From positions 175,824 to 239,823 of the forward strand of contig JAFRFG010000014.1 in assembly GCA_017434455.1 (NCBI GenBank): 64,000 nt of DNA. Direction: 5' to 3'. Position 1 is the stretch's first letter; every line of letters begins with the position of its first letter. This document shows positions 34,876 through 42,619 of the stretch, in pieces. This DNA is from Thermoguttaceae bacterium (GTDB lineage: Bacteria; Planctomycetota; Planctomycetia; Pirellulales; Thermoguttaceae). Made by a program: the position numbers and the translations under genes. The notes under the pieces are model-generated. The model was not told where the DNA came from. It saw only the letters and a list, made by a program, of their open reading frames with translations, and searched no databases.

Positions 34876-35667
34876 ATGAAAAAGATTCTGCAAAAGGCGT
34901 TCGATTCGGCGGTCAGCTTCCCTCCCCTCTCGGAGGTTGTTTTTGAGGGGGATTCGGTGGTGATCGTCCCCGACGCCTACATCGTCGAGCATGGGCATCT
35001 CCTCGCGGCGCTGGTCGAGCACCTACTGGAGGCCGGCTGCAAAGCCGGCGACCTGACCATTCTCTTAACCGCCGGGGAGTTCGAGCGCGAGACCCATTCC
35101 GGCCGCCTGCGGGCCCTTCTCCCCGAGAAGGTCCGCAGCGAGGAGATCTTCGAGGGGTTCTACCCCGCTCGGCCGAACGCCTGCGCGATGCTCGCGCAGG
35201 ACGATGAGGGAAACCCGATCATGATGGCGCGCACCCTGGTCGAGGCCGATGTGGTTCTCCCGATCGAGCGCTACTATCCGGATCCGCCGCTGGGTCATTT
35301 CGGCTTTCTCAGCGCGCTGGTGCCGAGGTTCGCCGACAGCGATGTCCAGACGCGGTTCCAGTCGGCCGACAGCGACACAAAACGGGAAAAGATCGTTCAT
35401 ACGCTCGCCCCGGTCGTCGCCGACCTGGCCTACCGCCTCGGGACGGCGATGGCGATCGAGGTGATGATCGACGGTGACGGACAGGTTGAAGGGGCCGTCT
35501 TCGGCCGTGTCGACAAACTTCGCGAGAAGTACGCCCCGAAGGCGCCCCCGGCCGAAGAGACCCAGCCGCAGGGCAGCGACGCTCAGCCAAACGGCGGCAC
35601 CGAGCAAAGCGGCGCCGACGATCAGCAAGGCGGCGCCGCCGGTCAGGGAACGGGAGAGCAGGGATGA
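34876..35667 (+). CDS. LarA N-terminal-domain-like protein with low-complexity tail
   Basis: 263 aa. Residues 1-110 resemble the N-terminal (DUF2088) domain of nickel-pincer lactate racemase: SFPPLSEVVFEGDSVVIVPDAY, then LLEAGCKAGDLTILLTAG. The GTHR motif of true LarA is replaced by GEFERE, and no convincing ligands for the Ni-pincer cofactor are seen, so racemase activity is doubtful. From about residue 220 it becomes a Gln/Gly/Ala-rich tail (NGGTEQSGADDQQGG). It overlaps yggS by 4 bases (ATGA), so the two are translated together. Confidence 0.6.
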   Translation: MKKILQKAFDSAVSFPPLSEVVFEGDSVVIVPDAYIVEHGHLLAALVEHLLEAGCKAGDLTILLTAGEFERETHSGRLRALLPEKVRSEEIFEGFYPARPNACAMLAQDDEGNPIMMARTLVEADVVLPIERYYPDPPLGHFGFLSALVPRFADSDVQTRFQSADSDTKREKIVHTLAPVVADLAYRLGTAMAIEVMIDGDGQVEGAVFGRVDKLREKYAPKAPPAEETQPQGSDAQPNGGTEQSGADDQQGGAAGQGTGEQG

Positions 35668-36365
35668 GCAACACGCCCGCGGAAGTGGCCGCAAGGGTGG
35701 CCCGAGTGCGCGAGACGATCGCCGAGACGGCGCGCCGCTGCGGCCGTCGGCCCGAGGAGATCACCTTGATCGCCGTCACCAAGTACGCGGCCCCCGACGA
35801 GGGGTTCGTCGAGGCGCTGACCGAGGCGGGATGCTTCGATCTGGCCGAGAACCGCCCGCAAAAGCTCCGCGAAAAAATCGACGCGGTCCGGGACCAGCGG
35901 ATCCGCTGGCACCTGATCGGAACACTCCAGAAAAACAAGGTCAAAATGGTCGTCGGCCGCGCGGCGCTGATCCACTCGGTCGACTCCCTGGCACTGGCCG
36001 AGGAGATCGCCCGGCTGGCCCCCCCTTCAGGGGTCGACGCGCTGGTTCAGGTCAAAATCTCCGGCGAGGAAACCAAGCACGGCCTTTCCCCCGAGGAAAC
36101 GCTCGATACCGTCGGAAAGATTCTCACCCTGGCGCCGAAGCTGCGCGTGCGCGGCCTGATGGGAATGGCGGCCCTGGAGGGGCGCCCCGACGAAATCCAC
36201 CGGCAGTTTGCCCTGCTGCGCCGGCTTCGAGATCAGTGCCGCGGCGCCTTTGGCGATGCCTTCGGCGGGGAGCTGTCGATGGGGATGAGCGACGATTACC
36301 CGATCGCCATCGAGGAGGGAGCGACGATGCTGCGGATCGGATCGGCGTTTTACGACTTCTCTTAA
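35664..36365 (+). CDS. YggS/PLPBP-family pyridoxal phosphate homeostasis protein
   Basis: 233 aa single-domain TIM barrel like the N-terminal domain of alanine racemase. PLP Lys lies in LIAVTKYAA; AENRPQKL replaces the common GENYVQE; WHLIGTLQKNK; and SMGMSDDYPIAIEEGATMLRIGSA binds the phosphate. The family regulates PLP supply and has no known catalysis. Coupled to the LarA-like gene by ATGA and followed by the sulfatase-like gene 25 bp later. Confidence 0.92.
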   Translation: MSNTPAEVAARVARVRETIAETARRCGRRPEEITLIAVTKYAAPDEGFVEALTEAGCFDLAENRPQKLREKIDAVRDQRIRWHLIGTLQKNKVKMVVGRAALIHSVDSLALAEEIARLAPPSGVDALVQVKISGEETKHGLSPEETLDTVGKILTLAPKLRVRGLMGMAALEGRPDEIHRQFALLRRLRDQCRGAFGDAFGGELSMGMSDDYPIAIEEGATMLRIGSAFYDFS

Positions 36366-36389
36366 GACACGGGGAGATTACCTGACATA

Positions 36390-37571
36390 ATGAGCCGACA
36401 GCCCGATATCATCGTGATCGAAACCGGCGGTTTGGCCCTCGGTTCTCTGGGGGCCTACGGCTGCGCCAGTGCCGAGACCCCCTCGTTCGACCGCCTGGCG
36501 TCGAACTCGGCGCTGTTCGACAGCCACTACGCCGCTTCGACCGACACGCGCGAGGTCGAGACGGCGCATCTGGGAAGCGCTCCTTCCGGCACGGGACCGA
36601 CACTGGCCGAGGAACTGGCCGCCGCCGGTTACGAAACGGTTTATCTGAAGCAGGGGGACACAGGCGGCGAGCAGCGTGGCTTCGGTTTCGAGCGGGTTCT
36701 TCGTTTCCCGGCGGGGCAAAAACATCTGGCCGACACGATCGAGGAGACCGCGCTTTACGGCTTCTTTTCCACGATGGCCGATCTTGTCGGCGGCCTGGAC
36801 GCCGACGGAAAACCGCTCTTCTTTTGGGCCTCGACCGTGGGGCTGGAAGGGGTGTGGGACTTCCCTCTGGAGCACCGCGCCCTCTTTGTCGAGGACGAGG
36901 AAGACCCCGAGCCGTACGCCGGAACAACGCCGCCGTCGATCGCCTTTCCGTTCATCCGCGACCGCCGCGGCGCGGTCGACGAGCCGCTCCCCGACTACGA
37001 CGAGCTCTGCGCCGCGGCCGAAAGCTACGCCGCGGGGATTTCGCTCTGGGATCAGGGACTGGAGATCTTCCTGGCCGCTTGGGCCGGTAACCGGCGGTAC
37101 GACAACAGCTGCCTGGTTCTGACTTCCCCGCGCGGCTTCCCCCTGGGGGAGCATGGCGTGGTCGGTCCGGCCCCGGAAGATCGGCCCCTCTTTTACAGCG
37201 AGCAGTTCCATCTTCCGCTTTTAATCAGCTTTCCTGATAAACCGGCCGCCGCCCAGCGCACCAACGCGCTGACGACACCGGCCGACCTGCGGGAGAGCAT
37301 CGCCGCGCTGGCCGCCGGCGGCAGCGTCCCGCTGCGCGGCCTTTTGGACCAGTCCTCCGACCGGGGCATCCCCAGGGAGTATCTCCTTCAGAAGACCGGA
37401 AAATGCCGGGGAGTTATCACGAAAGATTGGATCCTCCGCGCCGAGGAAGACACTGGCGGCACGCTCAGGCGCGAGCTGTATGTTCTTCCCGACGATCGGC
37501 GGCAGATCAACGATATCGCCCGCCGCTGCCCCGACGAGGCGGCGCGACTGTGGGGACTCTTGGCAAAATAG
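36390..37571 (+). CDS. Sulfatase-superfamily protein lacking the catalytic Cys
   Basis: 393 aa with the alkaline phosphatase/sulfatase outline: IIVIETGGLALGSLGAYG at the N-terminus, TPSFDRLASNSALFDSHYAAS, TLAEELAAAGYETVYLKQG, and PLLISFPD towards the end. The C-x-P-x-R formylglycine motif expected at residues 48-56 is absent (YAASTDTRE), and the metal-binding Asp pair after strand 1 is replaced by ETGG. No signal peptide is seen. It is therefore probably not a sulfatase; a binding or regulatory role, or an unrecognised hydrolase, is possible. Its position behind yggS gives no clue. Confidence 0.7.
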   Translation: MSRQPDIIVIETGGLALGSLGAYGCASAETPSFDRLASNSALFDSHYAASTDTREVETAHLGSAPSGTGPTLAEELAAAGYETVYLKQGDTGGEQRGFGFERVLRFPAGQKHLADTIEETALYGFFSTMADLVGGLDADGKPLFFWASTVGLEGVWDFPLEHRALFVEDEEDPEPYAGTTPPSIAFPFIRDRRGAVDEPLPDYDELCAAAESYAAGISLWDQGLEIFLAAWAGNRRYDNSCLVLTSPRGFPLGEHGVVGPAPEDRPLFYSEQFHLPLLISFPDKPAAAQRTNALTTPADLRESIAALAAGGSVPLRGLLDQSSDRGIPREYLLQKTGKCRGVITKDWILRAEEDTGGTLRRELYVLPDDRRQINDIARRCPDEAARLWGLLAK

Positions 37572-37610
37572 AAGCGGGATTGGGGATTTGAGAAAATTTC
37601 CGGCGCATCG

Positions 37611-37640
37611 TCTTTTTAATCGCCGCGCAAAGGGTATAAT
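37611..37640 (+). promoter_or_regulatory. Promoter of rpsA
   Basis: A perfect TATAAT at 37635-37640. The -35 is a T-run (TCTTTTT, 37611-37617) with poor consensus match. The transcript would start near 37647, giving a leader of about 185 bases. Confidence 0.5.
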
Positions 37641-37646
37641 GTCCCC

Positions 37647-37830
37647 CTGGGAGTCGCATCAGTACAGTACTCTAACGGCCGCCCTCTTGGCGCCGCCTGC
37701 CAAGTTCGCGCGCGTGCGCGTATGTGGCGCAGGCGCGCCGGGGTCGTGCCGTTTTTCAATAAAGGGGTCGCTTTTTTAGCGGCCGAGCAATATCCATTCA
37801 GACTGTTAACCACTAAACCAGACTTAACCC
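37647..37830 (+). promoter_or_regulatory. Long structured leader of rpsA without Shine-Dalgarno
   Basis: The leader contains several self-complementary segments, including AGTACAGTACT, TTGGC...GCCAA and a GC-rich block around 37705-37745. The bases before the ATG (GACTTAACCC) carry no purine-rich ribosome binding site, unlike nearly all other genes here. Lack of SD with a folded leader is the pattern used by S1 to control its own translation in other bacteria. Confidence 0.4.
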
Positions 37831-39534
37831 ATGAGTGAAGAGCGTCCCGAAGTTTCCGCGGCTGGTGAGAATCCTACCGAACCCGAGAAAAAAACGATTC
37901 TGATCGGTTCTCAGCGTGATCCCGAAACGCGCAAAGCCGGCCAAGCGCCGCTGCGCACCTACGACCAGATGGCCGCCAACGCCCCGGTGGTCACCCGCGA
38001 AGAGATCGCCCGCCGCGCCGCGGCCAAGGGGACGGCGCGAAACAACGACCAGCCGAACGGCGGCGACGCGCAGAAGCCGCCGCGCCCCCCGCGGCGCGAT
38101 GGGGAAAACGGCCCGCGTTCCGGCGACCGCCCGCGGGGCGGACGCGATCAGTCCCGCGAGCGTTTCGGCGCCGATTCCCCCGCCCGTCAGCCGGCGATGC
38201 GGCTGGAGCGGACGGTTCCCGTCCCGAGCCGCCGCGCCAAGGATGACGACGAGGAGAACGCCGCTTTGGACGCGCTCTTTTCCGACACCACGGCCGACGA
38301 GGTGATGTCCAACGCCGATTCGGTTGCCTCGCGCGAAATCATCGAAGAGTCGACCAAGATGGACGGCCGCGTGGTGAAGATCACCGACGAAACCGTTTTT
38401 GTCGACCTCGGCGCGCGCGATCTGGGCGCCCTTCCGGTCAAGCAGTTCGACGGGGAGGATCTCCCGAAGATCGGCGACACCCTGCCGCTGGTCGTTACCA
38501 AGTACGACAAGGCCGAGGGACTCTACGACGTCTCCCTCCCGATGGCCGCCGCCGAGGTCGCCGACTGGTCGGCCGCCACGGTCGGGGCGATTGTCGAGGC
38601 GCTGATCACCGAAGTTATCGAGACCAAGGGGCTCAAGTGCACCGTCGGGCGTCTCCCCGGTTTTATCCCGATGAGCCATATGGCGACCTTCCGCATCGAA
38701 GATCCCTCCCCGTTCGTCGGCGAGAAGTGGAAGTGCGAAATCATCGAGGCGAACCCCGAACGCCGTTCGCTCATCCTCAGCCGCCGCAACGTGATGCGGC
38801 AGGAGCGTGAGGCCGCCCTGGCCGAGGCGCTCGAGAAGATCCAGATCGGCCAGGTGGTCGAGGGAACGGTCCGCAATATCATCGGCGCCGGCGCTTTCAT
38901 CGATATGGGAGCCCTGGAGGGCTTCATCCCGATTTCGCAGATGAGCTGGGGACGGGTCGAGAAAGTCGAAGACCTTCTGGCCGTCGGCGACCGCGTCAAG
39001 GTGGTCATCTCCCGCATCGGCGACGACCCGAAGCACCCGGGCCGAAAGCGTATCTCCCTGTCGCTGCGCGACACGCTCCCGCATCCGTGGGAAGCGGTTC
39101 CGGCGACCTTCTCCGTCGGCCAGACGACCCGCGGCAAGGTGGTCTCGATCATGTCGTTCGGCGCCTTCGTCGAGCTGGCACCCGGCGTCGAGGGGCTGGT
39201 CCATATCAGCGAAATCTCCTACGCCCGGATCAATAAGGTGGAGGATGTCCTCAACGTCGGCGACTTCGTCGACGTGAAGATCCTCACGATCGACGAGGAA
39301 AAGCAGCGCATCGGTCTGTCGATCAAGCAGACGGCCGAAGACCCCCGTACCATCGAGGCCCGCCAGGCCGAGGAACAGGCCCAAAAGGCCGCCGCCGAAG
39401 AGCAGGCGAAGATCGACGCCGAGGTCGCCGAGACCTACAAGCGGATCGAGGAGAACAGGGTCAACGAAAAGAAGCTCAAGGGGGGAACCAACAACCCCTC
39501 AAGCGAAGGGAGCAAGTTCGGGCTGAAGTGGTAA
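37831..39534 (+). CDS. rpsA: S1-domain RNA-binding protein, ribosomal protein S1 type
   Basis: 567 aa. Residues 1-170 are a disordered Pro/Arg/Gly/Asp-rich extension. Four S1 OB-fold repeats follow at about 177-237, 251-318, 340-414 and 430-500; the last two are the most canonical (VVEGTVRNIIGAGAFIDMG; TRGKVVSIMSFGAFVELA ... GLVHISEIS). The C-terminal tail is charged and ends KFGLKW. E. coli S1 has six repeats, so this is a shorter form as in several other phyla. It brings mRNA to the ribosome; a strong terminator follows. Confidence 0.88.
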   Translation: MSEERPEVSAAGENPTEPEKKTILIGSQRDPETRKAGQAPLRTYDQMAANAPVVTREEIARRAAAKGTARNNDQPNGGDAQKPPRPPRRDGENGPRSGDRPRGGRDQSRERFGADSPARQPAMRLERTVPVPSRRAKDDDEENAALDALFSDTTADEVMSNADSVASREIIEESTKMDGRVVKITDETVFVDLGARDLGALPVKQFDGEDLPKIGDTLPLVVTKYDKAEGLYDVSLPMAAAEVADWSAATVGAIVEALITEVIETKGLKCTVGRLPGFIPMSHMATFRIEDPSPFVGEKWKCEIIEANPERRSLILSRRNVMRQEREAALAEALEKIQIGQVVEGTVRNIIGAGAFIDMGALEGFIPISQMSWGRVEKVEDLLAVGDRVKVVISRIGDDPKHPGRKRISLSLRDTLPHPWEAVPATFSVGQTTRGKVVSIMSFGAFVELAPGVEGLVHISEISYARINKVEDVLNVGDFVDVKILTIDEEKQRIGLSIKQTAEDPRTIEARQAEEQAQKAAAEEQAKIDAEVAETYKRIEENRVNEKKLKGGTNNPSSEGSKFGLKW

Positions 39535-39557
39535 TTCTTCCCCTTCGCCATCGCATG

Positions 39558-39592
39558 AAAAAAAGCCGCGCCTTCGAAAGCGCGGCTTTTTT
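39558..39592. terminator. Bidirectional intrinsic terminator
   Basis: A-run, GCCGCGC, loop CTTCGAAA, GCGCGGC, T-run: 13-bp symmetrical stem between convergent rpsA and the TIM-barrel gene. Confidence 0.92.
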
Positions 39593-39621
39593 CATTCCTT
39601 CACTGTCGATTCAAGGGTTCG

Positions 39622-41163
39622 TCACTTCTGCGGCTCCACCGTCAAAAGCAGACCGTGGCCGGGAAGGACCCACCAGCCGCGGTCCGGCTCTCCGCTGAGC
39701 GAGGCGTCCATCGGCGAGACGCAGCGGACGACCTTATTTCCGCCGACAAAGGTCGGCTCGACTTTCAGGTTCCGGGCGCGGTCGAGATTGACGAACATCA
39801 CGGCGTGTTTGTCTTCGTCGTCTTTGGCGGTAAACTCCCCGACCATTACCATCGGCTGGAGGTCTTTCACGGCGTCGGCGAAATGGTATCCCAGATCGGC
39901 GATAAGGGTCTTCGGGTTTTCGGGCAGCCCCTCCACCGGGGCGGGCCGGGTGAACCAGACCTCGGAGGAACGATATTTCTTCAGGAAGACCCCGAGCGTC
40001 TCGATCTGTTCGTTGATCGTCCGCATATAGCCCCATTGGACCGAACGGCGGCAGTGATTTCGTTTATCGCAGGGGGTCTCATCCCAGTCGAGATACTTGA
40101 AGAAGAGGAACCAGCTGATCCCATCGGCGCCGGCGGCCAGGGCGGTATAGGCCTGCATCGCCAGGCGGGAAGGACCGGTCGGGGCCGATTCGGGGAGCTG
40201 CGAGATCGAGCTGGCGATCACCCACCAGGGGAGACCGTACTTCCGGGCGACCTTGCGCGTGGCCAGAAGATTGGTCCACCAGGGGACGGCCCGGGGGGGG
40301 ACCGTCATTTCCTCGGAGCACTCGATCATATAGTTATCGTAGCTGAGGAACATCGGTTTGAGCCGCTGGACATAGTACTCGAGGTAATCCTCGTACGAGT
40401 CGGTCATCAGCGCCTCCGGTGGCGCGTAGTTCGGATAGAGGTTGATGAACGGCAGCTTCCCCGGGGTAATTTTTCTCATCGCCTCGGCAATGTTGCTCAG
40501 CCCTTCAAAGGCATTGGCCGACGGTTCATCGAGAATATAGTAGCCGATGACCTCGGGATCGTCGATGGTCGATTGGGACATCTCCCGCACGTAGATCTCC
40601 GCCTGTTTTGGGGAAAGCCCCGCCGCGTAGCGCGGCAGTTTCATTTTGACGCGCTCTTCCTCGTCGTCCGCGTAGGGGGAGATGAGCACTTTGCGAAAAC
40701 CGATTTCCCGGGCCATCGGGACCAGATCGGGAGGGATATGGACCATCGTCATATTGCACTCGGCCATCGCCCGAAGGATCTTTCGATTCCTTTCGATCAG
40801 CTCGGTATCCTCGCTGGTCATTCCCCACCCCCAGGGACCGTCCCAGGAATAGATCGGAAAGAAATCGTCCGGCAGCTGAAGGGGTGTCAGCCCCAGCGAC
40901 TCGGCGGTGGCGTTCGGATCGAGTTCGCAGTGAAATTCCTCCTCTTCCTCGTCATCCTCATCGTCGCCGCGGGCCTCGAGCTGCTCGACGATGTCGTCGA
41001 CCAGCTTGGTCGACTCGACAAAACCCTCACCATTCGATTCTTCCGACCGCGTCGGCGCCGCGAAAAACAGTACCGCGAGTAGCAGCGCCGCGAAGAGCGC
41101 CAAAAGCGCGCTCGGGCCGATAGACTGCCTGATATCACCCGGATGCTTATGATTCGTCGTCAT
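39622..41163 (-). CDS. Secreted TIM-barrel glycoside hydrolase-like protein, copy 1
   Basis: 513 aa. Signal anchor at about 16-36 (ALLALFAALLLAVLFFAA), then an acidic stretch (DDEDDEEEEE, about 67-76) absent from copy 2. The barrel carries GYYILDEPSANAFEGL, an ILDEP motif whose Glu is a likely catalytic acid as in clan-A-type glycosidases, followed by NLYPNYAP and FLSYDNYMIE. A C-terminal beta domain begins near 445. No CAZy family could be assigned by eye. AGGAGGA stands 8 bases before the ATG. It lies 31 bp after copy 2 and shares much of its sequence. Confidence 0.72.
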   Translation of the reverse strand: MTTNHKHPGDIRQSIGPSALLALFAALLLAVLFFAAPTRSEESNGEGFVESTKLVDDIVEQLEARGDDEDDEEEEEFHCELDPNATAESLGLTPLQLPDDFFPIYSWDGPWGWGMTSEDTELIERNRKILRAMAECNMTMVHIPPDLVPMAREIGFRKVLISPYADDEEERVKMKLPRYAAGLSPKQAEIYVREMSQSTIDDPEVIGYYILDEPSANAFEGLSNIAEAMRKITPGKLPFINLYPNYAPPEALMTDSYEDYLEYYVQRLKPMFLSYDNYMIECSEEMTVPPRAVPWWTNLLATRKVARKYGLPWWVIASSISQLPESAPTGPSRLAMQAYTALAAGADGISWFLFFKYLDWDETPCDKRNHCRRSVQWGYMRTINEQIETLGVFLKKYRSSEVWFTRPAPVEGLPENPKTLIADLGYHFADAVKDLQPMVMVGEFTAKDDEDKHAVMFVNLDRARNLKVEPTFVGGNKVVRCVSPMDASLSGEPDRGWWVLPGHGLLLTVEPQK

Positions 41164-41194
41164 TTGTCTGTCCTCCTCTTCCCGCGCCGAAGTA

Positions 41195-42559
41195 TTACCG
41201 CGGCTGTTCGATGGTGAGCAATATCCCGTGCCCCGGGAGGATCCGCCAGCCGTGCGACGGCATCTTCTGCACCGTCCCGTCCTCCGGCGAAATCGAGCGC
41301 AGCGTCACCTCCCCTTCCAGGAAGGCCGGCTCGACCTTCACGGCGTTGGCGAAATCGAGGTTGACGAACATCACCACACGCTCGTCCCCCTCTTTGGCCT
41401 CGAACTGCCCCACCATCACGCACGGCGGGTGATCTTTGGGTCCCTGCTCGGTAAACGAGACCTTCAAATCCGACAGGAGGGTCTTCGGGTTCTCGGGAAG
41501 GTTCGGCCGTACGGTCGGTGTGGAGAACCAAACATCACTTGAGCGAAAACGATTCAGATAGGTCCCCAGCGTGCGAATCTGCTGATTGACCTCGCGCAGG
41601 TACCCCCAGACAATCGTCCGATTCCAATGGCGGTCGACCGGGGCGAACTCAAACCCGCAGCAGGGATAATAGAGAAACCATCCCAGTCCGCTGGCGCCGG
41701 CGGCCAGCGAGGTATACGCCTGGAAAGCCAAGCGCGCGGGGGTCGGCGGGGTCGACTCGGGGAGAATCGCCAGAGAGCTGACGATATTCCACCAGGGGAG
41801 ATGGTACTTCATCGCGACGCGCCGCACCTCCAGAAGGTTATTCCAGTAGATGTCGGCCCGATCGGGGAGGATCATATCCTCGGAATACTCGACCATGTAG
41901 TTGTCGTAGCTGAGGAACATCGGTTTGACCTCCTGCACGTACCGCTCGAGGTACTCCTCATAGGTGTGGGTCTTCAGCTGCGAGTCGCGGTCGGCGCCAA
42001 TCGTCGAGGCGTAGGTCGGGAAGAGATTGATGTAGGCGAGTTTCCCCGGGGCGTACTTTTTGATCGCCGCCGTCAGCCGGGCCAGGCCCGGGAACTGGTC
42101 GGCCCCCGGCTCGTCGCAGAGGTAATACCCCAGAACGTTCGGGTTGTCCTTGGTGTCGGCCGTCATCTCCCGGGCCAGGGTGTCGGCCTGCTCGTCGGTC
42201 AGGTTCGCGAAATCCGAACCGCCGATCTTTTGAATCTGCTCCTCCAGATCCTCATAGTACTGAATGATCGTCTTAAATCCGTACTTCTCGGTCAGGGGGA
42301 GCTGCTGCGGCGAGATGAACCCCGGCATCGTCAGGGCGCACTGTGCCATGCCGCCGAGCATCGTTTCCTGGAAGGCGAGCCGCTCGGGATCGCTCAAATC
42401 GTTCCCCCACTGGCCGATGTGGTCCCAGACATAGATCGGATAGAAATCGCCGCCGGCCGCCGGAGGGGCCGATTCGGGCTCTTGGCCGAGCGACGCGGTC
42501 ACCGACGCGGCGATACACAGCCAGGCGCACAGCGAAAGGGTAAGCGCGGTTCGCATCAT
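41195..42559 (-). CDS. Secreted TIM-barrel glycoside hydrolase-like protein, copy 2
   Basis: 454 aa. The start at 42559 (AAGG five bases upstream; MMRTALTLSLCAWLCIAAS signal peptide) is preferred to an ATG 54 bases upstream that would put unrelated residues before the signal. Barrel motifs align with copy 1: GYYLCDEPGADQFPGL, INLFPTYA, FLSYDNYMVEYSED, and the C-terminal VMFVNLDFAN and GHGILLTIE. The acidic insert of copy 1 is missing. The conserved Glu of the DEP motif is the best catalytic candidate. A tandem duplicate with moderate divergence. Confidence 0.72.
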   Translation of the reverse strand: MMRTALTLSLCAWLCIAASVTASLGQEPESAPPAAGGDFYPIYVWDHIGQWGNDLSDPERLAFQETMLGGMAQCALTMPGFISPQQLPLTEKYGFKTIIQYYEDLEEQIQKIGGSDFANLTDEQADTLAREMTADTKDNPNVLGYYLCDEPGADQFPGLARLTAAIKKYAPGKLAYINLFPTYASTIGADRDSQLKTHTYEEYLERYVQEVKPMFLSYDNYMVEYSEDMILPDRADIYWNNLLEVRRVAMKYHLPWWNIVSSLAILPESTPPTPARLAFQAYTSLAAGASGLGWFLYYPCCGFEFAPVDRHWNRTIVWGYLREVNQQIRTLGTYLNRFRSSDVWFSTPTVRPNLPENPKTLLSDLKVSFTEQGPKDHPPCVMVGQFEAKEGDERVVMFVNLDFANAVKVEPAFLEGEVTLRSISPEDGTVQKMPSHGWRILPGHGILLTIEQPR

Positions 42560-42619
42560 AAAAACCTTTCTTTCACCAATGTTTTGCCGGTACGGACAAG
42601 GTACGCACGGCAAGGACGC

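Noticed and set aside
36390..37571. Active arylsulfatase
   Set aside because: The formylglycine Cys and first metal Asp pair are missing.
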